From Aphrophora alni (Eukaryota; Arthropoda; Insecta; Hemiptera; Aphrophoridae), in contig OY740766.1 in the NCBI GenBank assembly GCA_963513935.1, positions 4,308,001 to 4,372,000 of the forward strand: DNA of 64,000 bases, read 5' to 3'. Position numbers and translations under genes: made by a program. This document shows, one piece after another, positions 58,091 through 64,000 of the stretch (position 1 is its first letter; each line of letters starts with the position of its first letter). The notes under the pieces were generated by a model that saw nothing but the letters and a program-made list of their open reading frames with translations, ran no database searches and had not been told where the DNA came from.

Positions 58091-59210
58091 GACCGAACGT
58101 TTTTTCACTTTTAAATAACTTGGAAAGAAGTTTGTTTTTCTCTCTCTCTTAAACTACCAAACTATCGCAAAAACGTTTTTACACATATTCAATCATGGAA
58201 ATTTCTATTGCGAAAGGAAAAACCAGTTTTTACGTTACTGTCATGTTTTTCTTTAGTCTTTTTAAGTAATTTACAATTAAATAACGCTTGTCTAGTAAGT
58301 AGATCTCCAGCTGTATAAATATAAATCAACATTTTACTATTTAATTATGTACATAAAAATTATACTTCTTAACAGTTTTCCTTCCAATTAATTGTTCAAA
58401 AAGAATTCGCCCCGCTCCAGAATATGCCACGTGATGACGACCATTTATTGGAGGAGAGAACAAAGGCTAATAAACCATTTTATTACTCCAATCTCGAACC
58501 TAACTAATCCATTTAATTAACAAAACGTAATTGCATTCATTGTAGAACTTTACCTTAACTCCATGTTGACTTTGTATGTGCAGTTTGAATTGGTGTCACA
58601 AACTACAGCTTCGTCAAACAGAAATTGGTTTTAGTTTAAGTTTGTTTACTCAAATTACACCGGACTGTAATTACCCCTCGACTCCTCATCCATGACATTG
58701 TCAATGTAATTAATTTTAAGTAAACTTTCTTTTTCAAATATTTACACCTCATAGACAATGTGGTTAAAGAGATCAATGCACACCGTCTAACTTTGTTATT
58801 AATTAAGATAAAAACATGGTTTAGTAAAGAAATGCCTCTATTAGTGCATGTTTTGTTCAATTTCCGTCTCGCTAAGGGTTTACGTAGGGTGTAGGAAACC
58901 ACTTTGCTGAATCAACTCTTTTCTTAATCTAGTTTTGCTTTAGATCCTTGTATTTCATTTTTCCTAGATGTTTGAGTTTATCATCTGTTCTTACGCCACA
59001 ATAATTAGAATCATTCCCTAAATACAAAAAAGATATCTGCAAACCTTGTTTGCCTTTTTTAATTTAGCAGAGATAAAAAGGAGGGGCGGTGAAAGGTTCA
59101 TTTTAGCCATTCTATATAAGTCTATTGTTATGCCCCCCCCACTCATTGGTTGTGGAAAGTTCGAGATGTCTTAGCTTGGTTTATATAATATTACAGTGTT
59201 GCATTAGATC
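58091..59210. other. Intergenic DNA
   Basis: A possible family C-like tail at 59035-59125 ('gttcattttagccattct'). An 88-codon minus frame (58636-58902) has no recognisable domain. Confidence 0.4.
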
Positions 59211-59432
59211 TATCATCTTTCATCTTTCATCTATCTTTTCATCTATCCTTTCAGCTATCCTTTCTTTCATCTATCCTTTCATCTATCCTTTCTTTCATCT
59301 ATCCTTTCATCTATCCTTTCTTTCATCTATCCTTTCTTTCATCTATCCTTTCTTTCATCTATCCTTTCTTTCAGCTATCCTTTCTTTCATCTATCCTTTC
59401 ATCTATCCTTTCTTTCATCTATCCTTTCATCT
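59211..59432 (+). repeat. Minisatellite of catctatcctttc / tttcatctatcc units
   Basis: About 220 bp of 12- to 16-bp pyrimidine-rich units (ATCTATCCTTTC with optional TTTC). It creates a spurious 110-codon frame of Ser-Phe-His repeats. Confidence 0.9.
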
Positions 59433-59494
59433 CGCTTCTGGTTTTAAATTTATTTAATAATGAAGGATTGTTCATATTATTAATATCTTTTAAT

Positions 59495-59580
59495 CGGACA
59501 TTTTTGAATATAAAAACTAATACACGACGTTTCGAGTATAAATCAACTTTCGTTATCAAGGTTAAAACTTTGAGTATAAA
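59495..59580 (-). repeat. Penelope-type terminus, partial, reversed
   Basis: 'actaatacacgacgtttcga' then 'gtataaatcaactttcgtta', as in the left arm at 32269. Confidence 0.5.
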
Positions 59581-59589
59581 AAGTTGGTC

Positions 59590-59720
59590 TCTCTTGATCA
59601 ACGATTGTTCTTTTTCGATCCTGATGTTACTAGAGTTTTCGAATTCTAGGTACCTTAATTTTATGTTCTTTTTCTCTATTGTTTAAAGCGACGATGACAT
59701 CGAGAGGTTTTTTGTTTTTA
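59590..59720 (+). repeat. Dispersed repeat family D, copy
   Basis: 'gttactagagttttcgaatt' and 'gcgacgatgacatcgagagg', matching the end of 16255-16440. Confidence 0.45.
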
Positions 59721-60269
59721 ACCAACAACATAAATTCATTTCGGACTTCAAGGGCAGTGGGTATCAACAATTTCAAATAGGATAAACCATTTAAAGGGGT
59801 TTATGAGGCAAGAAAGTTACCTATAGACACGTTTTTGTCTACCGTGTCAAGATAGTTAAAAAGGAAATTAAAGGGCTATTCCAAGACGTCCTAACTTAGG
59901 GTTTTTAGCCCCTATTAGTGTGGGGGGGCATTCTTAAGTTGGTTGTACGGTCAGGAGATACTTCTTTTTAAATGCTTGATGACGAAACTTCCCCAATTTT
60001 CAAGACTGAGTTTTTCCCCATTTATTTGTTTTTGGAAGATAAGTTGATATAGAAGTCTGTTTATCGTTAATTTAGATTCCCGTGATTTAAAAGTAGAAAT
60101 ATATTAGATAGATATGTATAAATAAAGCCGAGTTTTGATACATATTTGTTATAAATTTGTTTAGTTAAGTGTAAATAGTTAAATTGAGTTTTCAATAATA
60201 ACTGTAATATTTAATGTTATTTTTAAATGGTATTTTTTTCTTTACTTGAGATTTGCCAAAGTGGTTTAG
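59721..60269. other. Intergenic DNA
   Basis: Nothing recognised. Confidence 0.45.
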
Positions 60270-60430
60270 GCCATTGATGACTAGATTTCACTAAAATGTT
60301 AAAGAAATCGATGTAGCTGTTTTGAGAAATTACTTTTTTCATAACAGCTCCATGGACGGTGTTAGGTTTTTTTCTACCAATAATCCTTACGGCATTTTTG
60401 GATTAGGGCATAAATATGTTTTATTTGTGA
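60270..60430 (+). repeat. Dispersed repeat family A, copy
   Basis: 'gctgttttgagaaattactt' then 'cataacagctccatggacgg', the clearest match to 20210-20250. Confidence 0.55.
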
Positions 60431-62274
60431 CGTTATGCTACTTTATAAGAGTAAACTGAATTTGAAAAATAAAATTTTAACATTGAGTTTTGTTCTCATA
60501 GCAGATTTTCTCATATTTAATATTATAACATATTTTTTTAATGCCTCCATATATGATCACATACCAAATTAAGAAATGTTAGAAAGACAATAGTAAAAAT
60601 AATTTTTAGTGTCTGGGAATCTCGATTTTTCTAGCCCTTTCATAATCTTCCTTTTATACTACGATTATATGAGACAATAAATATTTTTTTAAGTTGTCAG
60701 CACTGTTGGAATATATGAAGTCATTATAACAAGTACAATCACAGTAAAATATAAATTATATCCTGGTTGAATGTTGGATAACCTGGGGGTAGTTTTATAT
60801 TAATTTTGTAATGAAATCATTTCCTATAATTTGATTTACAAAAAATTCTTTATTTAAACAATTTCTTATAGGTCTCAAAGTTTAGATTAATGAATATGTT
60901 TCTGGGGAAAACATCTCAAGAAAGTGGGACGATGAGGAAGAGATTTTTTTTATATCCAAAGTTAAACATCAAATGGTTTTTTTTTTTTTTTTTTTAATTA
61001 AAGAAGTCATCTTTAAGGTTAATATCCGTCTGTTTCTATAGAAAAAGGTAAATTTCTTGGAATTGTTTTAACGAAATATTGTTTCAAGTGAGAAAAAAAT
61101 ATTGTTACGGTTTATATTAAAACCCGTAAGATGTAGATTACTGTCAAAACCAAAAACATTAATAATAATGAATAGTATATAATAATACATCTAGATAATG
61201 ATGATTACTTGCAAGTCATATAATTATAATTAGCAGCGACATTTCCAATTAATTTGACTTGACTAGTAATTTAGTAAATCTTATTATTCTAAATGCGCAG
61301 TGTTAGAAAAGCATGGAATCGGTTAGAAAACATTCAAATCAATAAAAGAAAAACAAATTGATGGACTCAATCATGGTAGGCCTACTTACAGAGCTTCGTC
61401 ATACAATGAAATACAAGCATATATTCTAAACTAGATGGCCTCAGTTTCACCTGGAGATAGTTGAGATAGTGACCATTTGTTTTATAACAATTTTTTTTTG
61501 CACAAACCTAATGGTGATGCTATGGAAATAAATTATGCCCAAATACAGCAACATACCAATTATGATCAAAATCGACCTATAAATAACAAAAATATGACAG
61601 TTGTTTTAGGGGTAAAAAACACCCTAAGCCTTTCCTTAGTACGCCTCTACAGACCTACCTCGAACCATGTTAAAAGATTCATAGTTGTAGCCTTCTTTGA
61701 TCCACAGATTTCGTTATCAGTCACTTTGTTTTGACATATATATATATTGCCAATAAAATAAACCGCGAATCTCCCCCACTAATTCAATAGATTCAGTATC
61801 TTGACTGACAGACCAGGAAACATCTCAAGTAGTAGAGTCTCGCTTAGACAAAATTTAACTAAAATCACTTATAACTCTTACAAGTATGAAGTATGAACAG
61901 ATTTTAATAATACTTTCTAAATATTGTTTTAATTATCTAAAAAGTTTGTTATTGGTTTTGTAGTCGCTGAAATATTAAAAAAAAAAAATACTATGGAGAA
62001 TGTGGATTTCCACTTCAAAGCTATCAAAAAAATTTATAAACTTTGGTAGTTTTGCACTAAAGTATTCAATTTTAACTATAACTTAAACTATACACTTACT
62101 TTCTCAGTTTCAAAATGTATGTTGTTGCTGATTATAGAAAGTGTGTGAAACTTGGCGGAAAATGTATATTTTATATTTTTTAGCAGCAAAAATGGTTGTA
62201 ATTCTGAAACTACTAAAGAAATTTTGAAAATTTTCTATTTCAATTAATTTAAACCTTCAACGTGTTCATCGCCA
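60431..62274. other. AT-rich intergenic DNA
   Basis: A T-run at about 60979-60996 and short frames without motifs. Confidence 0.45.
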
Positions 62275-64000
62275 AAATAATTTCGACGTTTAAAATGTAT
62301 GAAATTTACTACAGCACCGATTAAAAAAATTAAAAAATATCGTTTAAATCATTTACAAATAATGTAACTGCATAAATGTATCTTGTCGTTGAAAATTTTA
62401 AGAAAATGAAATTTGAAGTTTATTCGCTGAAATATGTCAAACCTTCTGATTTTCGTTGTATGGTTGCCAACGATTATTATTATAATTTGAGAACTACTGT
62501 ATCAATTTGAAGCAAATAATGATGACATAGCCAGATAACGTATAGTCAAAATATAAAGAAAACACCATACAAATCGGAAAAGCGGTTCTCCAGTTATACA
62601 CTTATAGACAGACAAAGAGACTTTGCTTTTTAATCTAAGTAGAATAAACTTTAGAAATAGCACAAAAGTTTTACGATTTCGTAGCATTCAATCTTATTTA
62701 AGACTCCTGCATTCCTTGTCTTTCACTATTTAAATTACATCTCTGCTGTACATATTATCGATTCTACTTTGCAGGCGCTTAACTTATTTAGATTTTTGTT
62801 TTATATTTATTTCTGATGTGATATTGTTGAATCACTCCTGTATATAATTTACAGAATTATTAGAAAATATTTTAATTTATGTTATTCTTATCTTTAACCT
62901 CATTAAACATATATAATATAATTACATTATATTTCTAATCGTAAAGGAAATCATCTCCACATAGAAACCAGTTGGTGAACATGGTTCTGCTTGAATACAA
63001 ACAGATGTTGATGATTCATAACTACGAAATATAGAAAATTATGTAATGTTGAGTTTTTTCGGATATATGCCTTTTGAGATCCCCTGAGTCTTTCTACAAG
63101 GGATTTTTGTGAAATCTGTCTGTCATCTACGTAGAGCAACTATTTGTCAAACAGATAGTAAATAATTTCGACGTTTAAAATGTATGAAATTTACTACAGC
63201 ACCGATTAAAAAAATTAAAAAATATCGTTTAAATCATTTACAAATAATGTAACTGCATAAATGTATCTTGTCGTTGAAAATTTTAAGAAAATGAAATTTG
63301 AAGTTTATTCGCTGAAATATGTCAAACCTTCTGATTTTCGTTGTATGGTTGCCAACGATTATTATTATAATTTGAGAACTACTGTATCAATTTGAAGCAA
63401 ATAATGATGACATAGCCAGATAACGTATAGTCAAAATATAAAGAAAACACCATACAAATCGGAAAAGCGGTTCTCCAGTTATACACTTATAGACAGACAA
63501 AGAGACTTTGCTTTTTAATCTAAGTAGAATAAACTTTAGAAATAGCACAAAAGTTTTACGATTTCGTAGCATTCAATCTTATTTAAGACTCCTGCATTCC
63601 TTGTCTTTCACTATTTAAATTACATCTCTGCTGTACATATTATCGATTCTACTTTGCAGGCGCTTAACTTATTTAGATTTTTGTTTTATATTTATTTCTG
63701 ATGTGATATTGTTGAATCACTCCTGTATATAATTTACAGAATTATTAGAAAATATTTTAATTTATGTTATTCTTATCTTTAACCTCATTAAACATATATA
63801 ATATAATTACATTATATTTCTAATCGTAAAGGAAATCATCTCCACATAGAAACCAGTTGGTGAACATGGTTCTGCTTGAATACAAACAGATGTTGATGAT
63901 TCATAACTACGAAATATAGAAAATTATGTAATGTTGAGTTTTTTCGGATATATGCCTTTTGAGATCCCCTGAGTCTTTCTACAAGGGATTTTTGTGAAAT
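62275..64000. repeat. 885-bp tandem duplication, second copy cut by window end
   Basis: Copy 1 is 62275-63159; copy 2 starts at 63160 and runs at least 841 bp to the edge. By eye the copies are identical. Each contains 'caaatcggaaaagcggttct' followed by 'gacagacaaag', a form seen at the non-coding ends of many insect retroposons, so the unit may derive from one. No protein-coding content: the 61-codon frames are identical by duplication only. Confidence 0.9.

Noticed and set aside
59125..59457. 110-codon frame rich in Ser, Phe and His
   Set aside because: Produced by the pyrimidine-rich minisatellite.

Overview
The window looks like a non-coding, repeat-rich stretch of an AT-rich insect (or other arthropod) nuclear genome. 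Three interstitial blocks of the insect-type telomere repeat TTAGG, an insect-style Ty3/gypsy element, Jockey-like LINE remnants, Penelope-like remnants and many long-TIR MITEs support this. The order cannot be fixed from sequence; a hemipteran is a guess. Almost nothing is an intact host gene: only two places look like host exons (a symmetric 75-bp exon on + near 49.48 kb and a signal-peptide exon on - near 51.4 kb).  LAYOUT: 1-22 kb is a graveyard of short, old elements: fold-back/MITE structures (3.3-4.0, 4.2-4.7, 5.3-5.7, 17.7-18.0 kb), a 5'-truncated LINE with an 11-bp candidate target duplication (7.8-8.8 kb), LINE relics, at least four dispersed non-coding repeat families, microsatellites and two TTAGG blocks (18.77-19.38 and 20.0-20.06 kb), each flanked by a perfect direct repeat. 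22.1-32.07 kb is one nearly complete, fairly young Ty3/gypsy retrotransposon on the minus strand, with ~1.96-kb LTRs, a GTAC target duplication, a primer site matching initiator tRNA-Met, and gag and pol split by one stop codon and three -1 frame changes. 32.2-34.3 kb holds an inverted pair of Penelope-type termini and a third TTAGG block. 34.35-45.85 kb is an 11.5-kb satellite of about 100 monomers (115 or 112 bp), each a fused pair of ~57-bp subunits, with higher-order repeats in the middle and decayed edges. A 171-bp MITE abuts its right edge. 46-62 kb is AT-rich intergenic DNA with the two exon candidates, a degraded Penelope GIY-YIG domain, and microsatellites. 62.28 kb to the end is an 885-bp tandem duplication that the window edge cuts.  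HOW IT WORKS TOGETHER: There is no operon-like system. In the LTR element, Gag (capsid and nucleocapsid knuckles) and Pol (protease, reverse transcriptase, RNase H, integrase) would be made from one minus-strand transcript. The first Gag frame change sits on a textbook A AAA AAC heptamer followed by a possible stem, so it may be programmed; the later ones lie in homopolymers and look more like damage or read errors. The most unusual observations are the target-duplication-like repeats around two telomeric blocks, the satellite's higher-order structure, the frame-change chain in the retroelement, and hammerhead-like cores in a MITE and in the Penelope-type termini.
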